45,322 nucleotides of DNA from Vibrio ruber DSM 16370 (GTDB lineage: Bacteria; Pseudomonadota; Gammaproteobacteria; Enterobacterales; Vibrionaceae), in contig NZ_FULE01000007.1 of assembly GCF_900163965.1 (NCBI RefSeq), positions 1-45,322 of the forward strand, written 5' to 3'. Each line of letters begins with the position of its first letter. The first letter of the stretch is position 1. The notes below the pieces were generated by a model that saw only the letters and a list, made by a program, of their open reading frames with translations, did not search any database and had not been told where the DNA came from. Both the position numbers and the translations under genes were made by a program. Of this stretch, positions 16,325-24,688 are shown one piece after another.

Positions 16325-17764
16325 ATGAAAGCATTGAAATTTAACCATCCTAAAGTAAAAGCATTATCTTTATGTGTCACCGCAGCATTATCATTTGGTC
16401 TGAGTGGGAATTCATTTGCTGCAGAACATGCCAACAGATCACCGACTGATCATCCTAATGTTATTGTGGTTTTAGTCGATGATATGGGGATTGAGGGCAT
16501 CAGTCATTTTGGCGGAGAATATTACAGCCCCAATGTTGATCAGTTGGCGAGAAGTGGTGTTTCTTTTGATAATGCACATGCAATGCCCCTCAGTTCTCCA
16601 ACCCGAACTCGTTTGATGACCGGGATCGAAAACCGTAAAAATTATAAAGCTTTTGGTTATCTTGGCCCGGAACAAATAACATTTGGTAATACCTTTAAAC
16701 AGGCCGGTTACGCCACGGCGATTGCCGGAAAATGGCAATTAAGCGGTAACGGTTTTGATGGGCTGGAAGGTATTACTCCAAGCGGAGCCGGTTTTGAAGA
16801 ATCATTTGTGTGGTTCCGTAATTCATTATCTGATAAAGGCTCTCGCTATTGGGCACCAACGCTCTTTTATAATGACAAAAAAGCATCATTTGAAGAAGGT
16901 TTCGGGCCGGATATGGTCCAAAAATTTGCCAAACATTTTATCAATAAAAACCAAGAGAAACCGTTCTTCTTATACTATCCGATGATGCTGACTCATGATC
17001 CATACGTTGTTACGCCTGACAGCATGAATGCGAAAGGGGAAAAGGATAAGTTCTCAGGAATGGTTTCGTATATGGACAAACAGGTCGGTGACTTAGTCAA
17101 ATATGTGGATAGCAAAGGATTATTAGAGAATACAATTTTCGTGTTCACTGCCGACAATGGTACTTTGAGTAAAATCACCTCCTATCGTAATGGTCATAAA
17201 GTTAAAGGTGGTAAAGGTTTCCCTACTTTGAATGGTACACACGTTCCAATGGTTGTTTCTTGGAAAGGTCAAATTCAGCCTAAACAGCATGTCAGCGGGC
17301 TATTTGACATTATGGATGTGTATCCAACGATTACCGATTTGGCCGGGATAAAAATTAAGCAAGAGATTGATGGTATCAGTCAGGTTCCCGTGCTGAAAGG
17401 GAAGAAAGCGTCTGTCAGAGACTCTATCTTTATGCACTATGCTCCGATGTGGAACCGGAAACCAGCAAGCTTCATTTTTAACCAAGGTTGGAAGCTATAT
17501 AAAGACGGAAAATTTGTTAAATTGAACCCGGATACGGGTGAAGAAGTGCTGATTAAATCCCAGAATCAAACGAAAGAGTCAGAAAAACAATTTAAACTCC
17601 TGAAAACGGCATTTGCTAAAGAAAAAGATACACCATTAGAAAAAGTCACCGCACCATTTTGTAAAGGTCATCAGTCATTGAAACCGGGCGTTGATCCTAC
17701 GATTGCCGGTTGTGACCGTTCTAAATTAGGGCTGCGTTCAATTACACTGGATTTCCTCGAGTAA
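16325..17764 (+). CDS. Exported Ser-type sulfatase, copy 2 with atypical KWQ motif
   Basis: 479 residues, with a Sec signal peptide (residues about 1-32, ending NSFAA) and AAAGGA upstream of the ATG. Motifs are VVLVDDMGIEG, active site SSPTRTRLMTG (Ser type, needing anSME maturation), AGKWQLSG and VFTADNGTL. The usual GKWHLG catalytic His is Gln here. Either this is a subfamily trait or activity is changed. It is clearly diverged from the upstream sulfatase and not a recent duplicate. The pair is probably cotranscribed, since no terminator is seen in the 137-bp gap, and may attack different sulfate linkages of one substrate. A convergent LysR gene follows. Confidence 0.88.
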   Translation: MKALKFNHPKVKALSLCVTAALSFGLSGNSFAAEHANRSPTDHPNVIVVLVDDMGIEGISHFGGEYYSPNVDQLARSGVSFDNAHAMPLSSPTRTRLMTGIENRKNYKAFGYLGPEQITFGNTFKQAGYATAIAGKWQLSGNGFDGLEGITPSGAGFEESFVWFRNSLSDKGSRYWAPTLFYNDKKASFEEGFGPDMVQKFAKHFINKNQEKPFFLYYPMMLTHDPYVVTPDSMNAKGEKDKFSGMVSYMDKQVGDLVKYVDSKGLLENTIFVFTADNGTLSKITSYRNGHKVKGGKGFPTLNGTHVPMVVSWKGQIQPKQHVSGLFDIMDVYPTITDLAGIKIKQEIDGISQVPVLKGKKASVRDSIFMHYAPMWNRKPASFIFNQGWKLYKDGKFVKLNPDTGEEVLIKSQNQTKESEKQFKLLKTAFAKEKDTPLEKVTAPFCKGHQSLKPGVDPTIAGCDRSKLGLRSITLDFLE

Positions 17765-17780
17765 TCAATAAACCCTCAGT

Positions 17781-17812
17781 ACCATCTTGGCGAATGATTT
17801 CGCTGAGATGGT
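17781..17812. terminator. Hairpin between sulfatase 2 and the convergent LysR gene
   Basis: ACCATCT pairs with AGATGGT, with further partial GGCGA/TCGCT pairing inside. The following T-rich TTCTGTT is weak as a U-tract, so termination efficiency is uncertain. Confidence 0.5.
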
Positions 17813-17870
17813 TCTGTTAATGTTGTATATCAGGGATGATGAATGCTTGAATCACATTCATACCGATACA

Positions 17871-18758
17871 TCATGCTCTGTCCTGTTCAAATTTTTCTAC
17901 AATTTCTTTGGCAATTTCTTTGGCTAAGCTATTCTTCTTTAAATACATAACGCCACCATTGAATTCTGGTAGTTTAAATTCAATTGGCAGTGCTCTTAAT
18001 TGATAGTCATTCGCTAATTTTTCTAAGTGAGTAGATAAAACGATCAAATATTCCGTATCTTTTACCAGGTTGAGTGAAACGGTGACAGAGTGACTAACAC
18101 AGTGAACATTTTCTGGATTGACGATATAGTTATATAAATTATCCATCATGGTATACTGACTAAGAAATCTGAGTACAACCCATTTATAGTGAATTAAATC
18201 TTCCTGAGTAATACTTGATTTTATAAATAAGGGATGGTCCTTGTTGGCATAAATAGTCGCTTTATTTTTAAATACAGGCAAATAATCAATTTCATCATAT
18301 TGTATTAACCGATTAGGGATAATTCCCATAGCAATATCACAACTATTTTTGATGAGTTCATCCGGCAGAGAGATTATTTCTGCATTATTAATATTAAATT
18401 TTATATGTTGATGTGAGTTGATCACGGTTTTTATTTTTTCGAAAAAATCTGTATGGGTCCAGTTAAACCCACATTTAATCGACAACGTATCTTGTGTATG
18501 GTGCTGTAGTTTTTCTGCAACCGAGATTAAACGATCATATGAATGAACGGTTTCAATGGCATTGTTATAGAGGGTTTTTCCTGCTTCGGTCAGTTCAATA
18601 CCTGTTTTATTTCTAATCAATAAGGTGACACCTAACGCTTGTTCCAGGCGACTAATATTTTGGGTTAATGTTGGTTGAGAGATACCAATGACCTTACTGG
18701 CTTTTGTGATGTTCTTGAGATCACCAACGATTTTGAACTGATTGAATAGTTTGAACAT
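17871..18758 (-). CDS. LysR family regulator next to the sulfatases
   Basis: 295 residues. The N-terminal helix-turn-helix is seen in GDLKNITKASKVIGISQPTL and SRLEQALGVTLLIRNKTGIE, followed by a ligand-binding domain (residues about 90-290). The protein is Lys/Ile/Asn-rich and its gene is more AT-rich than the mal genes beside it, similar to the sulfatases. It converges on the sulfatase pair, which makes it a candidate regulator of them, although no shared divergent promoter exists to support this. It is transcribed toward the sulfatases from the side facing malM. Confidence 0.88.
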   Translation of the reverse strand: MFKLFNQFKIVGDLKNITKASKVIGISQPTLTQNISRLEQALGVTLLIRNKTGIELTEAGKTLYNNAIETVHSYDRLISVAEKLQHHTQDTLSIKCGFNWTHTDFFEKIKTVINSHQHIKFNINNAEIISLPDELIKNSCDIAMGIIPNRLIQYDEIDYLPVFKNKATIYANKDHPLFIKSSITQEDLIHYKWVVLRFLSQYTMMDNLYNYIVNPENVHCVSHSVTVSLNLVKDTEYLIVLSTHLEKLANDYQLRALPIEFKLPEFNGGVMYLKKNSLAKEIAKEIVEKFEQDRA

Positions 18759-18881
18759 GGACTGATACGCTGCCCTCAGTGAGACCCATCATAATATAAA
18801 ACCATAAGATAGTTCATTCAGGCCAGAATGATAAGTCATTCAGTTAGTTTAATTTATATTAAACTCAATTCATCAGAAACA

Positions 18882-18900
18882 GGCTCAGGGATTTTGAGCC
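18882..18900 (-). terminator. Terminator-like hairpin after malM
   Basis: GGCTCA and TGAGCC form a 6-bp stem with a 7-nt loop. It is followed on the minus strand by TGTTTCTG. It lies about 37 bp beyond the malM stop. Confidence 0.55.
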
Positions 18901-18936
18901 ATCCCCAGCCTGAAGAAGATTATCAACCCCCTCTGG

Positions 18937-19848
18937 TTACTTTTGGCATTGCTTGGATTGCATCGTATTGACTGCATGGATAAATATCTGCTGAATATTC
19001 GGTATTCGTAGGGCTCTTGCCTCATCTAACAACGCCAGTGCTTTGGCAATATCGTGATGACTCACCGCATCTTTGATGGCTGACTGATAATAGTGAGTGG
19101 ATTCCGCTTGCGGCGGTGCGGTGGGTTGCCACTGCTTGGTCTCGATATTTGGTTGTGGGGATGTCTGTGTGCTGACCATCGCGTTGCTGCCCGATGTTTG
19201 CCGCGATTGTTGGAGCGCATGTTGACGAATCGATTCCGTTTCAACGGTCATCTTCAATGATCCCTGATAGCTTGTGGTGACAGAGATATCTGCAACCAGC
19301 GGCAGTGGCGCACCATCTTTAATCGCGCGTCGTTTCGCAGGATGGGGAATGGTAATCGTTTGTCCGACCTGATCGGGTTGAGTGAAAATGAGCAGATAAG
19401 GCGTTTTTTCCGCATTAATTGGGTAAGTCTGTTCGAGTCGATCGGATTCAAATACATCGCTGAACCGAAGCTGATGCTGATCGAGCTGAAACGTCTTTTG
19501 CGGCTGGTAGTCGGCATCCAGTAGTACCAGCGTCGGCATAAACATCTGATGATTAAACACCAAACTCTTGAGCGTCAGTTTAACGGTGCCGGAACGTGGT
19601 GAAAATTGAAAGGCACCAAAATATGAGCGGCCACTGCTGAAATCCTTCGCCGGGGATGACGGATCAAGTTTAAGCTTAACATCGTCGTTGGGATTGAGTG
19701 GTGTCCAGTATATATCTTGATAACGGGTACAACACACAGTGTCTTCAGCAGGCGGCGGAGTGATATGCTGAACCTGTTTTGTTGCTGAGCATCCCGAGAC
19801 GATAAACAGCGTCAAGGTAAAATGGATCAGTTTCTGCATTTTCTGCAT
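18937..19848 (-). CDS. malM: Maltose operon periplasmic protein MalM (lipoprotein-like)
   Basis: 303 residues from ATG 19848, placed by AGGA 7 nt upstream; the frame stays open farther, into lamB, but without a start signal. Family size is about 306 residues. The signal sequence MQKMQKLIHFTLTLF ends in VSGC, a usable lipobox, although E. coli MalM is described as periplasmic. The conserved core includes CCTRYQDIYWTPLNP and GRSYFGAFQFSPRSGTVKL. A Pro/Gln/Thr-rich linker (about residues 220-265) precedes the C-terminal helical part (HHDIAKALALLDEARAL). MalM belongs to the MalT regulon; its exact role is unresolved. It is cotranscribed after lamB across an 82-bp gap with a strong hairpin. Confidence 0.88.
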   Translation of the reverse strand: MQKMQKLIHFTLTLFIVSGCSATKQVQHITPPPAEDTVCCTRYQDIYWTPLNPNDDVKLKLDPSSPAKDFSSGRSYFGAFQFSPRSGTVKLTLKSLVFNHQMFMPTLVLLDADYQPQKTFQLDQHQLRFSDVFESDRLEQTYPINAEKTPYLLIFTQPDQVGQTITIPHPAKRRAIKDGAPLPLVADISVTTSYQGSLKMTVETESIRQHALQQSRQTSGSNAMVSTQTSPQPNIETKQWQPTAPPQAESTHYYQSAIKDAVSHHDIAKALALLDEARALRIPNIQQIFIHAVNTMQSKQCQK

Positions 19849-19880
19849 CGTGACTTCCTGTAGCGGGCGAATGAGTGGTT

Positions 19881-19903
19881 CAGGCAACCCAAAGGGTTGC
19901 CTG
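19881..19903 (-). promoter_or_regulatory. lamB-malM intercistronic hairpin
   Basis: CAGGCAACCC, a 3-nt loop and GGGTTGCCTG form a perfect 10-bp stem in the lamB-malM gap, with no T run after it. It probably stabilises upstream lamB mRNA or lowers malM expression, like the REP element at the same place in E. coli. This is inference from position. Confidence 0.65.
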
Positions 19904-19930
19904 CGCTTGAATACCATCACTGAGCTGGTA

Positions 19931-21265
19931 TCAGAACCAAATTTCAGCTTCGATACCGACCCGTGTTTCAGTGTTATCATCACCGGAGGTCCAAGCATAG
20001 CCATTATCACTTGATTTCATATAAGTAATATAGGGCTTAATCTGTGGTCGTCCCCAGTAATCTGCGTTGACGGTCAGAACTGGCGCTAAAGTTGCGGTAT
20101 AAAATGAGGTATCAGCATCTTCACGTCCCCATGTTCCGGCAGCCCCGAGACTTTCCAGTGCATAGGTCAGAGTCGCTTCCATCCGGAAATTTTCGTTGAC
20201 TTGATAAGATGGCGTCACTCCGACAATCAGGCGTGATAGTCCGTCTTTGGAACCCCATACATCATGCGTTGTGTTATTATCCAGCTGCCAATAGGTCACT
20301 TCGGTACCCAATTGAATATGCTGCGCAAGATTGGCGACCCCATAAGAAGTCAGGAAGAGGGATCGGTCATCTTTTTTCCAGTTACCGCTCCACTGACCGA
20401 AGTTGACGCCCCGGTTCGCTGAAACACCTTTCCCGTAAGTAATGGCAGTGGTTGACCAACCATCAAAGCCATAATAGTCACGATGATAAGTGATCGCAGC
20501 GCCAAAACCATCTTTAGCGGTACTCGACTCATCAACATGTTTCCGTGAGGTTATCTTCAGATCAAAATCGAATTTTCCCCCTAATCCTTCGACGCCATAA
20601 TAGTAAAAATCAGCGGAAGTGAGTGTGGTACTGCGCCCGTCACTATCTAAAGAGCACTGTTTTGAATTGACGTTTGCCCCAGAGAGTGTGCAACTTCCTT
20701 CACCGGGGTCGGCAGACATCACCGCAAATCCGGCATCATGATACTGAACTCCGGCACCGACGCCGGAAGACTGCTTCCAGAACTCCTTGGTAATGATGCC
20801 TGACTGGCGGTTCAGGTAACGTTGACCGGCCCAAACACTGAGACCATCGGCAAAATAGGATAAGTCGCCCAATTCAATATAGGCTTCTTTGAATTCCAAC
20901 TGGCCGCTTTCCAGATGGCCTTCATTGCCTGACGATGACGTATAGAACCCGCGGCCATTGCCGCCTTCATTGTTGCCGTATTCGGCTTTGAGTACATATT
21001 TAGCCCAAGAGCCGGAATCAAAGTTCTGACCTTTGGTTACCGTGAACTCGATTTGCGTCGGATTTCCGGAAAACGCAGCACCGGCGGCGTGATAGTCTCT
21101 GCGATGGCCGTAACTGTCGTTTAAAGAGAGTGATTCGCCGACATTATACTGTAAGTGTCCGTAACCGTTGACTGTCCAGCCTTCGTGGACTTTATCTTCA
21201 GCGGAGGATTGCATTGAAAGCAGTGCTCCGGAAATCGCGAGAGCAATTAAGCTTACCTTTTTCAT
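19931..21265 (-). CDS. lamB: Maltoporin LamB
   Basis: 444 residues, close to the 446 of E. coli. The Sec signal peptide MKKVSLIALAISGALLSMQ is cut near SSA/ED. The mature protein starts with VNGYGHLQYNVGESL and ends in EAEIWF with the C-terminal Phe typical of outer-membrane porins. Alternating aromatic and polar strands match the 18-stranded trimeric maltodextrin channel. WAGQRYLNRQ and FWKQSSGVGAGVQYHD are family landmarks. A CTLSGANVNSKQC segment near residue 200 supplies a possible disulfide loop. It heads the lamB-malM operon, which is detached from malK, unlike E. coli. GGAGCGAATCACATG gives a plausible ribosome-binding site. Confidence 0.95.
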   Translation of the reverse strand: MKKVSLIALAISGALLSMQSSAEDKVHEGWTVNGYGHLQYNVGESLSLNDSYGHRRDYHAAGAAFSGNPTQIEFTVTKGQNFDSGSWAKYVLKAEYGNNEGGNGRGFYTSSSGNEGHLESGQLEFKEAYIELGDLSYFADGLSVWAGQRYLNRQSGIITKEFWKQSSGVGAGVQYHDAGFAVMSADPGEGSCTLSGANVNSKQCSLDSDGRSTTLTSADFYYYGVEGLGGKFDFDLKITSRKHVDESSTAKDGFGAAITYHRDYYGFDGWSTTAITYGKGVSANRGVNFGQWSGNWKKDDRSLFLTSYGVANLAQHIQLGTEVTYWQLDNNTTHDVWGSKDGLSRLIVGVTPSYQVNENFRMEATLTYALESLGAAGTWGREDADTSFYTATLAPVLTVNADYWGRPQIKPYITYMKSSDNGYAWTSGDDNTETRVGIEAEIWF

Positions 21266-21697
21266 GTGATTCGCTCCTGTTTATTGTGATTATTCCTATG
21301 TGGTGATCTGGTTTGTTGCCGGAACAAATCTTGATTTATCACGGCGTTGTTCTGACCAGAGAACAAGATAAGGAACGGTAAGGGCTCTGACTTCCTCTTC
21401 GGAGGGGAAATCTACGGAGGACATGCCGGGAGGAGAGAGGCGGAGAAAAAACAGAATCGCAGTACAATGCTAACTGAGTCACAAATTTGGGGTGGAGGTT
21501 GCAGATCCGTTGTGACGAATGCCGTTTACTTGAGTGATCTGAATCGCATTTTATCCACCGACAGAACAGCATGGGCTCAAAAACAAATGTTCAAAAATGT
21601 GAAATACGCCTGATTTACAGGCAGATTTGTCAATGAGCCAATGAGCCAATGAAAGGGCGGACGCGTGGTTATCGCCATCGCGTCCGTGTGTGATTGA
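21266..21697. promoter_or_regulatory. lamB promoter region with candidate MalT boxes
   Basis: This 432-bp gap holds no gene. Three cores related to the MalT box centre GGA(G/T)GA occur in close series on the plus strand: GGAGGG 21401-21406, GGAGGA 21416-21421 and GGAGGA 21429-21434. They lie 135-170 bp before lamB, in the opposite orientation to lamB. An 8-bp unit CAATGAGC is repeated near 21631-21650. The boxes are seen; MalT binding is inferred. Confidence 0.5.
21658..21686 (-). terminator. Hairpin downstream of malT
   Basis: CGGACGCG and CGCGTCCG make a perfect 8-bp GC-rich stem starting 12 bp after the malT stop. The minus-strand sequence after it is CCCTTTCATT, a weak U-tract, so termination may be partial. 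Confidence 0.55.
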
Positions 21698-24406
21698 TTA
21701 GTATCCCATTAAGCTCAGTAATCGCTCTGCTGTTTCGATCGCTTCTTTACGGTTAGTTAAGTTGAGCTTCTGATAGAGATTTCTGATATGGGTTTTGATG
21801 GTGGTTCCCGCGACATCGAGCTCTTGAGAGATCTGTTCATTACTGAACCCGGAATAAATCAGGCCAAGCACTTGCCATTCACGTTGCGTCAATGGACTGG
21901 TGCGGACGAGTTCAGGGACTTTGGGATGGTGAAGTAACTTATCGATAAACTCTTCATCGAAATGCAATGAACGACTGCGTTGCTTTTGAGCAATCTCGCG
22001 GAGCAGACATTTGGCACGATGTTTTTCTAGGTCCTCGAGCGCTTCGCCTTGTACCAGTCGTTGCAAAATAGGATATAAATGATGACCTTCAATGAGAAAA
22101 TCCGCCATCATGCCAGTCTGATTGGTCATTTTTAAGGCTTGACGTAACACCGTTTCAGCCGCTTGGGGTTGCTGGTTATATACCGAGAGCACTGCTTCGA
22201 CGATCAGGTTACGGTTGGTATCGGTAAAGAGTTCGGATTGTTGCGCTTGATGCTGCAAAAATGCCAGACTTTGCCGTGCTTCTTCAAGCTGACCGGTATA
22301 GATTTGAGCCCGGGCAATATTACGCCACTGGAGCTGTGAAAAGTGATTTTTGGCTTGTGAAGGTCTGGGCGCCTGAGCCAGCCATGCTTCAACTGAATCA
22401 ACATCATCCCTGACTTGCCAGTACAGCAATAAAGCAAACGATGCATTGGCGGTCCAGTCGATATGATAGCTGGACTGGTTTAACAACGTCTCTATCTGGG
22501 CAACAAATTTTGCCGCACGATCGATTTCTCCGCGGGCAATCGCGACCCGAGCCAGAATTGAGTAACTATGCAGATGTTTACTGATGTCCAGATTGCCCAA
22601 AACCCGAATACCTTTCTGAGCAAAGACTTCCGCCTCATCCAGTGAATTCCAGCACCAGAGGACTTGTGCATGAAGTCGTAACAGAAATTCATGCAACGGC
22701 ACCTGATGCAATTGTTGTTCTTCAATCAGTTTGAAAGCTGACTCGTGTAGCTCAAAGGCGGCTTGAACATAACCCTGCGCGAGCAAGATTTCGCTCTGTT
22801 GAATTAAAGCCCATAGCACTTGGTGATAGACCTGATGCTGACGGGCTAATTTCTCAGTTTGTTGCATCAGCGAAAGTGCCCGGTTGAGTTCTCCCTGCAC
22901 ATGATTGACTTCTCCGACAATTGAAGTCGCAATAATCCGGCTGCGGAAATCGGTTGTCTCCAACTGACTCAGGGCCAGTTCTGCCAGTTCTAAAGCGAGT
23001 TCCGGATCGTTCTTGTTGATGGCGATCTGTGCCCTGAGCGTGTTGAGTTGTCCTTGTTCCGGCTGAGAAATCACAATGTTTCTCTGCTGCATCTCATGTT
23101 CGGCCTGGGTTAACATATCCTCAACCCGGGGATAGCGGTGCTGGCTTTGTGCTAACCAAGCCTGAAGTAACGGTAGTTTAACCCCGGCGTAGAGATGATC
23201 GGCATCGAGCTCATCAATTGCCGTTTCCAGAACGTTTAACTCACCATGGTTGAACATCCGCCAGCCATGCGCGAGCAGAATCTGAGTGGTTAAATCGCTG
23301 TTGGTGGTTTGCTGAGCATGCTTGAGTGCCTGATGAGGAATGTCGAGCTTCAGCCAAGCCTGCGCTGCCCGGCAGTGGAGTTGCTCTTCTTCATCAGGAA
23401 TAATCTTATGCCGCTGATGGGTCAGAAATTCCGCAAACAGATGGTGAAAGCGATACCAGTTCTGTTCGCTTTCCAGACGGTGAATGAAAAGGCCATAGCG
23501 ATTGAGTGACTCAATCATATTCAATGCGTCACTGCGCTGGGTCAGTTCCGCAACTAAGATATCGTTAAAGGTTTCCAGCACCGCACATTGCATCAGAAAC
23601 AATCGGGTCTCGCTGTCAATATAAGCAAAGACCTCTTCAATCAGATATTCCCACAGATGGTCATGGTTAAACCGGGCGACTGATTGCCGGGATTGAGCCA
23701 GCGACCGGTTCTGGTGCTTGGCTTGTAAAGCAATCAACTGGAGGGCGGAAGGCCAGCCTTCGACATAATGCCTCAGCTCGCTGACCGTTTCCGAGTCAAA
23801 CTCATCATGAACGACCTGACTGAAAAAGCGGGTGGTTTCTTCTTCGTCAAAGGCCAACATATTGTGATCAATTTCGATGAGTAGATCTCGCACCCGCAGG
23901 TTCGCAATACCCAATGGTGGATTCGAACGGCTGGTGACAACCACCGTCATATTGTCCGGCATATGTTTAATAAAGAAACGCACCGCTTCATGAATTTTTT
24001 CATCATCGATCAGGTGGTAATCATCCAAGACCAGATAGCAGGGTTGCGTCACATCCTGAATCTCATGAAAAAGTTCGGCAAACAAAGAAAAGATCGAGGA
24101 ATACTGGCTACGTTCTGCGAGGGTCTGACTGTTCGGACAACCATTGCCGGTGGCAATATTGATGGCCTGAATGAAGTAATTAATAAACCGGAACGAATCA
24201 TTGTCACCATCATCGATGCTATACCAGCCGACAGCAGGGCTTTCAGCGAGCCACTGTGCCGCCATTGTCGTCTTACCGTAACCGGCCGGTGAACGAAACA
24301 ACACCACTTTACATCGATGTGCATGGCGCAGGGTATCGAGTACCCGCAGTCGAGAGATCGCGTGGTGCAGACGACTCGGACGTGTCAGTTTTGATGGAAT
24401 CCACAT
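21698..24406 (-). CDS. malT: Maltotriose-dependent transcriptional activator MalT
   Basis: 902 residues (E. coli 901). It starts [16 protein letters not shown], as in the family. A STAND ATPase module carries the P-loop [11 protein letters not shown] (residues about 37-47) and Walker B CYLVLDDY (about 131-138). A long helical TPR-like sensor region follows. The C-terminus is a LuxR-type helix-turn-helix ([38 protein letters not shown]). MalT oligomerises with ATP and maltotriose and activates the mal promoters; MalK in complex restrains it in E. coli. It sits between lamB-malM and malPQ and is divergent from malP. The GC-rich sequence matches the rest of the mal block. Confidence 0.97.
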   Translation of the reverse strand: MWIPSKLTRPSRLHHAISRLRVLDTLRHAHRCKVVLFRSPAGYGKTTMAAQWLAESPAVGWYSIDDGDNDSFRFINYFIQAINIATGNGCPNSQTLAERSQYSSIFSLFAELFHEIQDVTQPCYLVLDDYHLIDDEKIHEAVRFFIKHMPDNMTVVVTSRSNPPLGIANLRVRDLLIEIDHNMLAFDEEETTRFFSQVVHDEFDSETVSELRHYVEGWPSALQLIALQAKHQNRSLAQSRQSVARFNHDHLWEYLIEEVFAYIDSETRLFLMQCAVLETFNDILVAELTQRSDALNMIESLNRYGLFIHRLESEQNWYRFHHLFAEFLTHQRHKIIPDEEEQLHCRAAQAWLKLDIPHQALKHAQQTTNSDLTTQILLAHGWRMFNHGELNVLETAIDELDADHLYAGVKLPLLQAWLAQSQHRYPRVEDMLTQAEHEMQQRNIVISQPEQGQLNTLRAQIAINKNDPELALELAELALSQLETTDFRSRIIATSIVGEVNHVQGELNRALSLMQQTEKLARQHQVYHQVLWALIQQSEILLAQGYVQAAFELHESAFKLIEEQQLHQVPLHEFLLRLHAQVLWCWNSLDEAEVFAQKGIRVLGNLDISKHLHSYSILARVAIARGEIDRAAKFVAQIETLLNQSSYHIDWTANASFALLLYWQVRDDVDSVEAWLAQAPRPSQAKNHFSQLQWRNIARAQIYTGQLEEARQSLAFLQHQAQQSELFTDTNRNLIVEAVLSVYNQQPQAAETVLRQALKMTNQTGMMADFLIEGHHLYPILQRLVQGEALEDLEKHRAKCLLREIAQKQRSRSLHFDEEFIDKLLHHPKVPELVRTSPLTQREWQVLGLIYSGFSNEQISQELDVAGTTIKTHIRNLYQKLNLTNRKEAIETAERLLSLMGY

Positions 24407-24688
24407 AAATTCTGCATTTTTTCTTCGAGTTGCATAAATTCTCAGTAGTTTAGCGTGGAGCGTACTGTCTGGAACTTGATCGACTTCTTAATACACAAAT
24501 TTCTAACAATTTTATGAATTGAGTGATGAGTTTTTGAGCCTTTGGGCAAATCATCAGGCTCTACGCCTACTGACTCCTACCACAATTCCTTTTCTACGGG
24601 AGGATGTTTCATGATGCAGGACTATGCAGGATATCCCTATACCTTTAGCCCTTAAATTAAGCAAGATGCTGTAAAGAGTGAGATCGTC
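24407..24688. promoter_or_regulatory. Divergent malT/malP control region
   Basis: 282 bp. GGGAGGAT (24598-24605; core GGAGGA 24599-24604) is a candidate MalT box about 85 bp before malP. A possible -10 TATACC follows near 24640. No convincing CRP site for malT is visible. Elements are inferred from the known malPQ promoter layout. Confidence 0.45.
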
